A program made the translations under genes and the position numbers. A stretch of 64,000 nucleotides of DNA from Rhizobium mesosinicum. Its GTDB lineage: Bacteria; Pseudomonadota; Alphaproteobacteria; Rhizobiales; Rhizobiaceae. The number at the start of each line of letters is the position of its first letter. Position 1 is the first letter of the stretch. The stretch is taken from assembly GCF_019511345.1 (NCBI RefSeq), contig NZ_JAEUAK010000016.1, forward strand, positions 1-64,000, read 5' to 3'. Shown piece after piece: positions 7,834-16,675 of the stretch. Below the pieces are notes generated by a model that saw only the letters and a program-made list of their open reading frames with translations, was not told the DNA's origin and made no database searches.

Positions 7834-8226
7834 TCAATTGCCCGACAACGTGATGTCAGCCACGATGCGCCCCGCTTTGATATCGAAGACTAGGGCTTTG
7901 CGCTTGCCATCGACCGCCGTGCCGTAAAACAGGATCTGTCCGCCCGAAAGCGATGTCTGCTCGATCTTGAAGCCGAGCGGCAGCGAGGCCGTCGAATTCA
8001 CCGGCGCGTCGGAGGGAACACCGGAAGAGCCTGCGGACGTTGCAGTCTGCGAAGGCTCGGTACGCGTCACCTTGTAGACAACAGCGCCGAAGACCGCCAT
8101 AAGGCTCACGAACATGATGGCGCCCGAGACGATCTGCAGGCGAACCATCTTGCGCCGGACATTTTCCATAGCCGGATCAAGAGGCTTTTCTTCCTGCTCG
8201 TCGTCGGCTGGCTCGAATTTCGTCAT
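7834..8226 (-). CDS. Small single-span membrane protein, unknown function
   Basis: A 130-residue protein. A charged cytoplasmic N-terminus (EEKPLDPAMENVRRKM) leads into one membrane span (residues ~30-52, LQIVSGAIMFVSLMAVFGAVV). A Ser/Thr/Ala linker and a C-terminal globular part with beta-strand pattern (GQILFYGTAVDGKRKALVF) follow. I do not recognise a named family. Its start is only 42 bases from the divergent pseudouridine synthase start, so both promoters share a very short region. It precedes the RNA methyltransferase gene in the same transcript, which hints at a link to RNA modification or merely shared expression. Confidence 0.7.
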   Translation of the reverse strand: MTKFEPADDEQEEKPLDPAMENVRRKMVRLQIVSGAIMFVSLMAVFGAVVYKVTRTEPSQTATSAGSSGVPSDAPVNSTASLPLGFKIEQTSLSGGQILFYGTAVDGKRKALVFDIKAGRIVADITLSGN

Positions 8227-8268
8227 CTATGGCGTCCCGTTCTAAAAATACGTCGGAGAAGAAGCGTC

Positions 8269-9294
8269 TTGAGCGACCCCTTTAAACAAGCAGATGACAA
8301 TAGAAAAGTCCTGACCGCCGATGAGACAGCCGAAGGCCGCCTCGACGCCTGGCTGACCGCGCAGGTCGGCGAGGAATTTTCCCGCAGCCGCATCAAGGCG
8401 CTAATCAAGGATGGGCAAGTCTTTTTGAAAGGCGCGCCGATTACCGATCCCCAAAAGAAGGTGCGAGCCGGCGAAAGCTACGAGATCATCCTGCCTGAAC
8501 CGGAAGACCCGGCGCCAAAGGGCGAGGACATTCCGCTCGATATCCTCTACGAGGATGATGACGTCATCGTCATCTCCAAGCCGGCTGGTCTCGTCGTCCA
8601 TCCCGGTCCCGGCAACTGGACCGGTACGCTCGTCAACGCGCTTATCCACCATTGCGGCGACACCCTCTCCGGCATCGGCGGCGTGCGCCGCCCTGGCATC
8701 GTTCACCGCCTCGACAAGGATACGACCGGTGTCATGGTCGTCGCGAAGAACGATATGGCACATCGCCATCTCTCGCTGCAGTTCGCCGACCATGGTCGCA
8801 CCATGCCGCTGGAACGCGCCTATCAGGCGATCGTCTGGGGTCGTCCGCGCTCTCTCTCGGGCACGATCGACGCCCCGCTCGGCCGCGCCACCGGCGACCG
8901 CACCCGCCGTGCCGTCAAGCGCCCCGAAAACGAGAGTGCCGACGAGGCGATCACCCATTACGAAGTGCTCGAGCGCTTCCATGAAAGCCCGGATGCCAGC
9001 GCGCTTGCCTCGCTCGTCGAATGCCACCTGGAAACCGGCCGCACGCATCAGATCCGTGTCCATATGGCCTATATCGGCCATCCGCTGCTGGGTGATACCG
9101 TGTATGGCGCCGGCTTCAAGACCAAGGCCAATCTTCTGCCCGACGAGGCCGGTAAGGTCGTCAAGGCTTTCGACCGACAGGCGCTGCATGCCTACATGCT
9201 GCAGTTCGAGCATCCCCGCACCGGCGAAGTGATGCATTTCGAAGTGCCGCTACCGGTTGATATGGTGGAGCTTGCCGAGGCGCTGCGAAGCTGA
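8269..9294 (+). CDS. RluD-family large-subunit pseudouridine synthase
   Basis: A 341-residue protein. An S4 RNA-binding domain (RLDAWLTAQV...SRSRIKALI, residues ~25-85) precedes the RsuA/RluA-type catalytic domain. The active-site aspartate lies in GIVHRLDKDTTGVMVVAK, and the motifs VISKPAGLVVHPG and ETGRTHQIRVHM are present. The enzyme converts specific uridines of 23S rRNA to pseudouridine. The start is a TTG at 8269 preceded by GGAGAAGAAG; the ATG at 8229 is out of frame. Whether it is the true RluD or another RluA-family paralogue is not settled, so no symbol is given. Confidence 0.9.
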   Translation: MSDPFKQADDNRKVLTADETAEGRLDAWLTAQVGEEFSRSRIKALIKDGQVFLKGAPITDPQKKVRAGESYEIILPEPEDPAPKGEDIPLDILYEDDDVIVISKPAGLVVHPGPGNWTGTLVNALIHHCGDTLSGIGGVRRPGIVHRLDKDTTGVMVVAKNDMAHRHLSLQFADHGRTMPLERAYQAIVWGRPRSLSGTIDAPLGRATGDRTRRAVKRPENESADEAITHYEVLERFHESPDASALASLVECHLETGRTHQIRVHMAYIGHPLLGDTVYGAGFKTKANLLPDEAGKVVKAFDRQALHAYMLQFEHPRTGEVMHFEVPLPVDMVELAEALRS

Positions 9295-9306
9295 GATCAG
9301 CCTTCG

Positions 9307-9468
9307 CTATTTCTTGGCGCCGGCGCCCAGGACCCGATGAGTGGCATTGTCGAGAGCGTGGCTGGTGTCGCGCCCGTCCTGCGCCAGGCCCCTCGCGGTA
9401 TTTCCGCAGGACGAAAGAGCGGCCGAAATTGAAAGCAGCAGGATGGCGGCAAGGGCTGGTCTGATCAT
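9307..9468 (-). CDS. Entericidin EcnA/B-like small lipoprotein
   Basis: A 53-residue protein nested at the end of a longer spurious frame. It starts at an ATG at 9468 with ribosome site GAGGGGAAC. The sequence is a lipoprotein signal (MIRPALAAILLLSISAALSS) with lipobox cysteine at residue 21, then CGNTARGLAQDGRDTSHALD, the short amphipathic pattern of entericidins. In E. coli EcnA and EcnB form an antidote/toxin pair tied to starvation-induced lysis. Rhizobial genomes usually carry single members of unknown use. It is convergent with the pseudouridine synthase gene and divergent from rpoH. Confidence 0.75.
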   Translation of the reverse strand: MIRPALAAILLLSISAALSSCGNTARGLAQDGRDTSHALDNATHRVLGAGAKK

Positions 9469-9603
9469 CTGGTTCCCCTCGTGAAAGCGGCTGGGCAAGA
9501 GTACCGCCGCCACTGGAAAAATGCGGCAGCCGCCAATAAAATCAATGCCTCTGGTTGGCTCTGGCAAAAGCCGGATAACGCTCTCGTGAACGCCGAAGCG
9601 GCC

Positions 9604-9632
9604 TTGAATCCCTGTTTCGCCATACTTATCTG
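9604..9632 (+). promoter_or_regulatory. Possible sigma-70-type promoter for rpoH
   Basis: TTGAAT (9604-9609) and TATCTG (9627-9632) are spaced by 17 bases. This would give a transcript with about a 100-base leader before rpoH. Confidence 0.35.
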
Positions 9633-9671
9633 TAAATGGACTTACTGCGGGCTTGGAGAGAGCCGCATGTC

Positions 9672-9714
9672 CCGGTTTGCCTTTAACGCGAGGGCGCGTT
9701 CCATCGGGAACCGG
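9672..9714 (+). promoter_or_regulatory. Nested stem-loop in the rpoH leader
   Basis: Outer arms CCGGTT/AACCGG (9672-9677, 9709-9714) enclose a perfect 6-base hairpin AACGCG-AGGG-CGCGTT (9685-9700). It ends seven bases before the ribosome site AAGGAGGG. A leader structure affecting rpoH translation is possible; a thermometer role is speculation. Confidence 0.45.
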
Positions 9715-9738
9715 AATCCATATAAGGAGGGTGCAATC

Positions 9739-10647
9739 ATGGCCCGAAATAACTTGCCGTCCATTACCGCCGGCGAAGCCGGTCTCAATCGTTATCTCGA
9801 CGAAATCCGCAAATTCCCGATGCTGGAGCCGCAGGAAGAGTACATGCTCGCCAAGCGTTACTCCGAGCACGGTGATCGCGACGCCGCACACAGGCTCGTC
9901 ACCAGCCACCTTCGCCTCGTCGCGAAGATTGCCATGGGCTATCGCGGCTACGGCCTGCCGATCGGCGAAGTCGTTTCCGAAGGTAACGTCGGCCTCATGC
10001 AGGCCGTCAAGAAGTTCGATCCGGAACGCGGTTTCCGCCTTGCCACATACGCCATGTGGTGGATCAAGGCTTCGATCCAGGAATATATCCTGCGTTCGTG
10101 GTCCTTGGTAAAGATGGGCACGACCGCCAATCAGAAGCGGCTATTTTTCAACTTGCGCCGCCTGAAGGGCCGTATCCAGGCTATCGATGAGGGCGACCTG
10201 AAGCCGGAGCACGTCACCGAAATCGCCACCAAGCTGAACGTCTCTGAGGAAGAGGTCGTTTCGATGAACCGCCGCCTTTCCGGCGACGCATCGCTGAACG
10301 CCCCAATCAAGGCCTCCGAAGGCGACAGCGGCCAGTGGCAGGACTGGCTCGTGGACGACCACGACAGCCAGGAAGACGTGCTGATCGAGCAGGATGAGCT
10401 CGATACGCGTCGCCGTATGCTGTCGAAGGCCATGAGCGTGCTGAACGATCGCGAACGCCGCATCTTCGAGGCTCGCCGCCTTGCTGAAGATCCGGTGACA
10501 CTGGAAGACCTTTCAGCCGAGTTCGATATCAGCCGCGAGCGTGTCCGCCAGATTGAAGTCCGCGCCTTTGAAAAGGTGCAGGATGCGGTTCGCAAGGAAG
10601 CGCTGGAGCGTGCCAAGGCCGTGCGTGTGGTCGAAGCCACAGCATAA
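9739..10647 (+). CDS. rpoH: RpoH heat-shock sigma factor (sigma-32)
   Basis: A 302-residue sigma factor with all expected regions. Region 1.2 is LNRYLDEIRKFPML. Region 2 includes ASEGNVGLMQAVKKF-like core residues and the RATYAMWWIKASIQEYI helix that melts promoters. The RpoH box region follows (MGTTANQKRLFFNLRRLK). Region 4 has the helix-turn-helix TLEDLSAEFDISRERVRQIE. It directs RNA polymerase to heat-shock and other stress promoters. The start at 9739 has a near-perfect ribosome site (AAGGAGGG); an upstream in-frame extension is rejected. Rhizobia carry two rpoH genes; position and sequence suggest RpoH1. A terminator follows at 10668. Confidence 0.95.
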   Translation: MARNNLPSITAGEAGLNRYLDEIRKFPMLEPQEEYMLAKRYSEHGDRDAAHRLVTSHLRLVAKIAMGYRGYGLPIGEVVSEGNVGLMQAVKKFDPERGFRLATYAMWWIKASIQEYILRSWSLVKMGTTANQKRLFFNLRRLKGRIQAIDEGDLKPEHVTEIATKLNVSEEEVVSMNRRLSGDASLNAPIKASEGDSGQWQDWLVDDHDSQEDVLIEQDELDTRRRMLSKAMSVLNDRERRIFEARRLAEDPVTLEDLSAEFDISRERVRQIEVRAFEKVQDAVRKEALERAKAVRVVEATA

Positions 10648-10667
10648 GCCGTTGTCTCATGATATGA

Positions 10668-10696
10668 AAAAGGCGGGTCCTTGCGGCCCGCCTTTT
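10668..10696 (+). terminator. Rho-independent terminator of rpoH
   Basis: AAAAGGCGGG / CCCGCCTTTT arms surround a short loop and end in a T-run, 20 bases after the rpoH stop. Confidence 0.88.
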
Positions 10697-10731
10697 CTTA
10701 TGCATGATTTCTCGGGGCTCCGGACCCGGCC

Positions 10732-13098
10732 TTACTGGCTGGTCGAGAGATCTCCTAGCGCCATCCATTCCTTGATCGCCGTACCGAAGGCATTCCCCCC
10801 AGTGGCACCCTTCTGCATGGTCAGCAGCGCCCGGCGGCCGTTGCGATAGGTGATCGGAACGTCGATCCAGTCGCGCGTGGCAAGCAGGTCCAGGTTGGCC
10901 TTGCGCGCGTCCGGATAATCGTTGAGCGCGATCATGTGGAAATCGTCGGTAATCTTGGCCGGCACCGCGATCAACGGATCGCCGCGGTCCTGTTCCGTGC
11001 GCTTCATCGAGATGCGTTGGACGCTGTCGATGCTGCCGCCTTCGAAATTCGGCGGAACCGAGAAGACGATTTCCACGAGATGGCTTGCCGGCAGCGACGG
11101 GTCGGAATTGCGTTTGAAGGTCAGGAGAGCCGAAAGATTGCGCTCCGGCACGGTGACGTTGCCCTGCACCGTAGCTTCCTGGCGGCCGCCCTGCCCGGCT
11201 TCATGCTGCACGGTCCAGACAACCGATCCTTCGATTGCCGTTGGAGAGCTTTCACCAATCCGCTCTTCGTAGAGGAACATCTTTTCTGTGGCACCGACAG
11301 GCGTGTTCTGCGCCGCGGGTGCCGCAACCGGGCCATTCGGCGTCAGGTTTTCGGCAGGCGCGGCATCGGATTGGACGCTCGGCGTGCTGCTATCGGCTGC
11401 AGCGACGTTCTGCTCGGCAACCGACTTGCCTTCCGCCGTCGGCGTTCCCGGCACTGCTGCCGGGCCGTTATCGACCTCGGTGCCATCGGCAAGCAGCCGC
11501 TGGGTGAACTTGGCATTGGCCGCCGATCCGTCCAGCGAGGCAACTTCCTGGTTCGGCCGCGCCGGCGGGCTGGCGGCACTCTGATCTGTTGGCTGGCTCG
11601 CAGCCGGCGCGCTGTTCTGCTGCGCCGGAGACGTCGCCGGATCGTCGCGCACGGCCTGCGACGGTGCGGAGCTGACGAGACCGTTGACCATTTCCATGAC
11701 AGCTTCGCGGTTCATCCAGCCGGCATATGCGCCACCGCCAAGAATGCCCAGCGTCACGAGGATCGCGAGAATCGTGCCGATGCCGAAGCGGCGGCGTTTC
11801 GGCTCCATGCGAAAGTTCTTGCCCTGCAGCTTGGAAGCGACGATCTGGTCCAGATCCATCGGCGGATTGCTGTCGTCGTCATCGGTGACAGCGTTGGGCC
11901 GGTCATAGCCGCGCAGCGCACGCGCCTCACGCCAGCCCTCACTGGGAGCTGTCGGTGGGGGTGTCGCAGAACCGGAACCATTGCCGGCATGCACTTCCGC
12001 AAAGATATCAACATCGTCGAAATGCGCGGCAGCTGGTGTCTTCTTGCCCGTGCCGGCCTCGATCGGCGGCAGATCGTCGAAAGCGGCCGCCTCCCAGGAG
12101 AAGTTTTCCTTGGCGGCCGGCATGACTGCCGGCGAAGCGCTGTTTGCGAGCGTCGAAACCTCATCGAAAGCGCGTGCCGAAGCGTCGGCGGGGACGGCGG
12201 GCGCGGCCTCGGCAAAGGAATGGAGTTCTTCCCGCGCCCATTCAGTCTCGGCTTCCTGCGGTATAGGAGCTGGCGTCTCGGCAACCGGTTCGGACCACAT
12301 GCGATCGAAATGCGCCGCCGCATCCATTGCGACCGGCTCTTCGCGCGCATGCTCGATGAAGTCGCTGGTTTGCGGCTGCGATTGCTGTTCGAAATCGGCC
12401 ATCGGCTCGACGAGCCGATTGGACGCACGGTCAATGCCGCGTGGAATCGGCTGATGGTCCTCTTCGCGCTGAAGCTCTTCCTCCACCTCATGGGCGGATT
12501 CGGCTACCGGCTCGGCAGCGACCTCCTCCGGCCGCGGTTCTTCCGGATAATATTCCTCCCCGGGCTCATGAGCGCTCTCGGGCTCGGCATGAACTTCGGC
12601 CTGCTCCGGCGCGCGCCATTCTTCTGTAGGCGCTTCCTCCTCATGGGGCGGATGCCATTCAGCATGCTCGGGCACCGCCTCTTCGGCGGGAACGGCCTCT
12701 TGAACGACCTCTTCGGCCTCAGCAGGCTGCTCGTAGACCGGATGCTCCACATCCTCTTGCTCATGACTTTCGTGGTCAGGTGCCTCGGCAACAGGGGCCG
12801 TCTCTGCTGCAGGCTCATGCTCCAGCGCAGGCTCCTCGTGGACTTTTGGTTCGGGAGCGGCTGCGATCGGTTCCTCGACAGGCACGGCTTCCGAGTGTTC
12901 GCCCTCGACTTCGCGGATTGCGGCCTCGAGCTTGTCGAGCTGGCGTTGCAGCATGGCTTCCGGCGGACGCGGCTTCATGTTCTCGAGCTGCCGCTGCACC
13001 GCGCCGCGTGCACGCTCGTAGACCTTCACCCGCATCTCGGGCGTATTTTCAGACAGGCCGTCGACTGCCCGCCGAATAACTGCAATAAAATCCGCCAT
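10732..13098 (-). CDS. Large acidic single-span membrane protein, unknown function
   Basis: A 788-residue protein. A helical N-terminal segment (~1-75, MADFIAVIRRAVDGL) is followed by ~360 residues rich in Glu, Pro, Ala and His (EHEPAAETAPVAEAPDHE-like repeats), which must be largely disordered. One membrane span (~residues 437-460, IGTILAILVTLGILGGGAYA) then leads to a Ser/Pro/Ala-rich linker and a folded C-terminal domain (~620-780, with VVWTVQHEAG and LTFKRNSDPSLPASHLVEI). The last part is probably periplasmic. No family with known function is recognised. A 737-residue open frame on the opposite strand is a codon-bias shadow. It lies between rpoH and purA. Confidence 0.8.
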   Translation of the reverse strand: MADFIAVIRRAVDGLSENTPEMRVKVYERARGAVQRQLENMKPRPPEAMLQRQLDKLEAAIREVEGEHSEAVPVEEPIAAAPEPKVHEEPALEHEPAAETAPVAEAPDHESHEQEDVEHPVYEQPAEAEEVVQEAVPAEEAVPEHAEWHPPHEEEAPTEEWRAPEQAEVHAEPESAHEPGEEYYPEEPRPEEVAAEPVAESAHEVEEELQREEDHQPIPRGIDRASNRLVEPMADFEQQSQPQTSDFIEHAREEPVAMDAAAHFDRMWSEPVAETPAPIPQEAETEWAREELHSFAEAAPAVPADASARAFDEVSTLANSASPAVMPAAKENFSWEAAAFDDLPPIEAGTGKKTPAAAHFDDVDIFAEVHAGNGSGSATPPPTAPSEGWREARALRGYDRPNAVTDDDDSNPPMDLDQIVASKLQGKNFRMEPKRRRFGIGTILAILVTLGILGGGAYAGWMNREAVMEMVNGLVSSAPSQAVRDDPATSPAQQNSAPAASQPTDQSAASPPARPNQEVASLDGSAANAKFTQRLLADGTEVDNGPAAVPGTPTAEGKSVAEQNVAAADSSTPSVQSDAAPAENLTPNGPVAAPAAQNTPVGATEKMFLYEERIGESSPTAIEGSVVWTVQHEAGQGGRQEATVQGNVTVPERNLSALLTFKRNSDPSLPASHLVEIVFSVPPNFEGGSIDSVQRISMKRTEQDRGDPLIAVPAKITDDFHMIALNDYPDARKANLDLLATRDWIDVPITYRNGRRALLTMQKGATGGNAFGTAIKEWMALGDLSTSQ

Positions 13099-13158
13099 CA
13101 GTACTTTCTCAAGAAGTCCGGCATACTCCCGAACGGTCGCCTTAGGTGACCCGCGACA

Positions 13159-14457
13159 TTAATCCTCAAACGGATCGGTCACAAGTATGGTGTCGTCACG
13201 CTCGGGGCTGGTGGAAAGAAGCGCGACAGGCGCGCCGATCAGCTCTTCGACCTGGCGAACATACTTGATCGCCTGCGCCGGCAGATCCGCCCAGCTGCGA
13301 GCGCCGACCGTCGATTCCTTCCAGCCTTCCAGCGTGACGTAGATCGGCTCGACACGAGCCTGAGCCGCCTGGCTTGCCGGAAGATGGTCGATCTGCTCGC
13401 CGTCGAGCATGTAGCCGACGCATATCTTCAGTTCGTCGAGACCATCGAGCACATCGAGCTTGGTGAGCGCGATGCCGCTGATGCCGTTGGTGGCGACCGA
13501 CTGGCGCACCAGCGCGGCGTCAAACCAGCCGCAACGGCGCTTGCGGCCCGTCACCGTGCCGAACTCATGGCCCTTCTCACCGAGGAACTGACCGATCTCG
13601 TCCGTCAACTCGGTCGGGAACGGACCTTCGCCGACTCGCGTCGTATAGGCCTTGGTGATGCCGAGGATATAGCCGAGCGAACCCGGCCCCATGCCCGAAC
13701 CGGCAGCGGCCTGGCCGGCTACGGTGTTGGACGAGGTCACGAAGGGATAGGTGCCATGATCGATATCGAGCAGGCTGCCCTGCGCACCTTCGAAAAGGAT
13801 GCGGGCGCCCTTGCGGCGCTGCTTGTCGAGGAACAGCCAGACCGTATCGCGGAAGGGCAGCACGCGGTCGGCAATCGAGGTCAGCTCGTCCATGATCGTC
13901 TGGTGGCTGACTTCGGCCACGCCGAGGCCGCGGCGGAGTGCGTTGTGGTGTGTCAAAATGCGGTCGACCTTGCCCGGTAGGGCTTCGAGGTCCGCAAGGT
14001 CCATGACGCGGACGGCGCGGCGGCCGACCTTGTCTTCATAGGCCGGGCCGATGCCGCGGCGTGTCGTGCCAATCTTGGTGCCGCTGTTGGAAGCTGCATC
14101 TTCGCGGTAGGCATCGAGCTCGCGGTGCAGAGAAAGGATGAGGGTCGCGTTGTCGGCGATGCGCAGGTTCTCAGGCGTCACCTTCACGCCCTGTGCTTCC
14201 AGCCGGCCGATCTCGGCGATCAACGCATGCGGATCGACCACAACACCGTTGCCGATAACCGCCATCTTGCCGGGGCGCACGACGCCGGAAGGCAGCAGCG
14301 AGAGCTTGTAGCTCGTGCCGTCGATGACGAGCGTATGGCCCGCATTGTGTCCGCCCTGATAGCGCACAACAATATCGGCGCGCTCTGAAAGCCAATCGAC
14401 AATCTTGCCCTTGCCTTCGTCGCCCCACTGCGAACCGACCACGACCACGTTCGTCAT
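13159..14457 (-). CDS. purA: Adenylosuccinate synthetase
   Basis: A 432-residue PurA of full length. The GTP-binding loop GSQWGDEGKGKIVDW is at the N-terminus, with the catalytic His in YQGGHNAGHT. Other signatures are GIGPAYEDKVGRRAVR, FEGAQGSLLDIDHGTYPF and TGRKRRCGW. It joins IMP and aspartate with GTP hydrolysis, the first committed step from IMP to AMP. The start at 14457 (MTNVVVVGSQ) has ribosome site AGGAAGAG and is preferred to an 11-residue extension. It is a housekeeping gene with no operon partner evident. Confidence 0.97.
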   Translation of the reverse strand: MTNVVVVGSQWGDEGKGKIVDWLSERADIVVRYQGGHNAGHTLVIDGTSYKLSLLPSGVVRPGKMAVIGNGVVVDPHALIAEIGRLEAQGVKVTPENLRIADNATLILSLHRELDAYREDAASNSGTKIGTTRRGIGPAYEDKVGRRAVRVMDLADLEALPGKVDRILTHHNALRRGLGVAEVSHQTIMDELTSIADRVLPFRDTVWLFLDKQRRKGARILFEGAQGSLLDIDHGTYPFVTSSNTVAGQAAAGSGMGPGSLGYILGITKAYTTRVGEGPFPTELTDEIGQFLGEKGHEFGTVTGRKRRCGWFDAALVRQSVATNGISGIALTKLDVLDGLDELKICVGYMLDGEQIDHLPASQAAQARVEPIYVTLEGWKESTVGARSWADLPAQAIKYVRQVEELIGAPVALLSTSPERDDTILVTDPFED

Positions 14458-14645
14458 CAAACTCTTCCTGTTACCGGCGGAGAACCGCACACCTGCTCAA
14501 ACCCGCGCATCTATAAAGCTTTGTTTTTGGGAAAGCGACCCTGTTGTCACAGCAGATTCGGCTTTTTACGTGACAAATCAGCCGCCGGCAGGCTAAAGCC
14601 GGTCATAAAAAGCCTGCCAGAGACGCCAAAGACGGGAAAAGCAAC

Positions 14646-15563
14646 TTGCAAGCTACAGCCTATATCTGCCTCGTCGTTGCAACTCTCTGCTGGGGCGGCA
14701 ATGCTGTCGCAGGCAAGCTGGCACTCGGCCATGTCAGCCCGATGATGCTGACCTTCCTGCGCTGGTTCCTGGCCGTCGTACTGATCGCCGCCATTTCACT
14801 GCCGCAGTTGCGGAAGGACTGGCCGGTGGTGCGCAAGAATCTGCCTCTCCTCTTCTTCTATGGCGTCATCGGCTACACGACTTTCAACGCGATGCTCTAT
14901 TCGGCCGTCCAATACACGACGGCGATCAATGTCGCGATCGAACAGGCCGGCATTCCCATGCTGATCTTCCTGCTGAATTTCGTTTTTTTCCGCACCGGCG
15001 TTTCGCTGGCCCAGGTCGTTGGCTTCGGCATGACGCTTGTCGGCGTGGCGTTGACGGCAGCGCATGGCGATCTCGAAACTCTGCTGCAGCTTAGTCTGAA
15101 CCGCGGCGATGCGTTGATGCTGATCGCCGTCGCCGCCTATGCCGTCTATACGATTTTCCTCAGATGGAAGCCCATCGTCGACTGGCGCACGCTGATGGCG
15201 ATCCCGGCACTCGGCGCGGCCCTGACTGCCTTGCCGCCGCTTCTTTGGGAAGCCTCCCGCGGCGCGGCTCAATGGCCGGATGGCGAAGGCTGGGCGATTG
15301 CCTTCTACACGGCAATATTCGCCTCCCTGCTGGCGCAGATACTCTATATCCGGGGCGTCGAGGAGATCGGCGCCAATCGCGCCGGCCTGTTCATCAACCT
15401 CGTCCCGGTTTTCGGCACGCTGCTGTCCGTCGCCCTGCTCGGCGAAACCCTGCAGCTTTTCCACATGATTGCCTTGGTGCTGACCCTCGGCGGCATCGCC
15501 ATCGCCGAAAAGGGGCGGCCGAAGTCGGCTGCGACCACCGTGGCCGCTTCGCCTGTCGACTAA
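14646..15563 (+). CDS. EamA/DMT-family membrane transporter
   Basis: A 305-residue protein with about ten membrane spans arranged as two five-span EamA repeats. The first begins ICLVVATLCWGGNAVAGKLA, the second DALMLIAVAAYAVYTIFLRW. The ending SVALLGETLQLFHMIALVLT is characteristic of the drug/metabolite exporter superfamily. Substrates cannot be read from sequence; family members export amino acids, purines or drugs. The start is a TTG at 14646. The stop overlaps the stop of the convergent acetyltransferase gene by four bases. Confidence 0.88.
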   Translation: MQATAYICLVVATLCWGGNAVAGKLALGHVSPMMLTFLRWFLAVVLIAAISLPQLRKDWPVVRKNLPLLFFYGVIGYTTFNAMLYSAVQYTTAINVAIEQAGIPMLIFLLNFVFFRTGVSLAQVVGFGMTLVGVALTAAHGDLETLLQLSLNRGDALMLIAVAAYAVYTIFLRWKPIVDWRTLMAIPALGAALTALPPLLWEASRGAAQWPDGEGWAIAFYTAIFASLLAQILYIRGVEEIGANRAGLFINLVPVFGTLLSVALLGETLQLFHMIALVLTLGGIAIAEKGRPKSAATTVAASPVD

Positions 15564-16408
15564 CCAAGCTCCAGCGTCGTCACGCCATAGACGTTTTTCA
15601 GCGGGGTTTCCGGCGCCGGACCGCGATACATACGCGCGGTTTCCATGACTGGTTCGAGCCCTACGCTTTCTGCAAGTGCAATCGCCTCGGCATTGGCCGC
15701 CGGGATATCGATATAGATCGACGCGCCGTGTGCCTGCGGAATGAGGCCCGCCAGAAGGGCCGCAGCGCTATCGGCGTCGCCGGCAAAAAGCGGGCCGATC
15801 TTGTAGCCCTCATAACAGCGGCGGATCGTGCCGTAACCGCGGATCTTGCCGCTCCTGCGCACGACGAGCGAGCTGCGCCCCTTGCGGGCCGTGCACCAGG
15901 CAGCAAGGAAAGCGGCACGGGGCTGCGGAAAGATACTGCTGTCATAGCGCAGCAGACCTTCGAGCCGCGCATCCGGAACCGGCTGCGCGGCGAGTGACGA
16001 TTGCGGCACCGATGCCGGCACGCCGCCATAGCGGATCGTGCGATAGGCAAGCTCGAAACCGGCTCTGCGATAGGCTGCCTGCTGGGCCGCAACGCCATCG
16101 AGGCCGATCGTACGGTCTCCTGCCGAAGCGATGCCGGCATTCCAGATCGCCTTGCCGAAGCCCCGGCCGCGGAACTCGGGATGCACGATATAAAGACCGA
16201 GAAAGGCGAAATTGTCGCCATATTTGACGACGGAGATAGAACCGACCGGCACCTCACCGATGGCACCGACAAAAAATCCGGAAGGATCGGCTTCGTGGAA
16301 TGCGATCGCATCGTCGAGGCCGGGATTCCAGCCTTCCTGGCGTGCCCATTCCAGCGCGAGCTCCAGTTCGCCTGGCCGCATGGAACGAACGGCAAATTCC
16401 GAATTCAT
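15560..16408 (-). CDS. Two-domain GNAT-family acetyltransferase
   Basis: A 282-residue protein. Residues ~5-135 form a GNAT domain with the acetyl-CoA site in VHPEFRGRGFGKAIWNAGI. The C-terminal half (~150-280, ARKGRSSLVVRRSGKIRGYG and AAALLAGLIPQAHGASIYID) is the second, GNAT-like domain found in this two-part family. The product would acetylate an amine on an unknown small molecule or protein. It is convergent with the EamA transporter gene, and no other partner is near. Confidence 0.82.
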   Translation of the reverse strand: MNSEFAVRSMRPGELELALEWARQEGWNPGLDDAIAFHEADPSGFFVGAIGEVPVGSISVVKYGDNFAFLGLYIVHPEFRGRGFGKAIWNAGIASAGDRTIGLDGVAAQQAAYRRAGFELAYRTIRYGGVPASVPQSSLAAQPVPDARLEGLLRYDSSIFPQPRAAFLAAWCTARKGRSSLVVRRSGKIRGYGTIRRCYEGYKIGPLFAGDADSAAALLAGLIPQAHGASIYIDIPAANAEAIALAESVGLEPVMETARMYRGPAPETPLKNVYGVTTLELG

Positions 16409-16675
16409 GCAACCTTCCCAGATTGAAACCCGCTAGTCCATTCCGCCATGCGCCAAGCAATCGTCAAGACGATTGCCCCGGCGCTCAGACCGGTCATGAT
16501 GAACTCGCGTTCACGGCTTGAACGATGCGTATCGTCGTTTGAAATGCAATGCAAAAGAACTTCGATCCCGCCTTACCATGAAACAATGTAATTGCAATCT
16601 CAAGAAAATTACTGCGCCCGCAGGATCCTTCCGGCGAGTGCAAATCGAAAGACTGCAGTATCTAGTATTTAAACC

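Noticed and set aside
9481..9738. 86-residue N-terminal extension of RpoH
   Set aside because: Homologues begin at MARNNLPS, and a near-perfect ribosome site precedes 9739. The upstream part is promoter and leader.
10936..13149. 737-residue open frame on the plus strand
   Set aside because: It lies wholly opposite the 788-residue acidic membrane-protein gene and has Arg/Leu/Gly-rich shadow composition, with no ribosome site or family motif.
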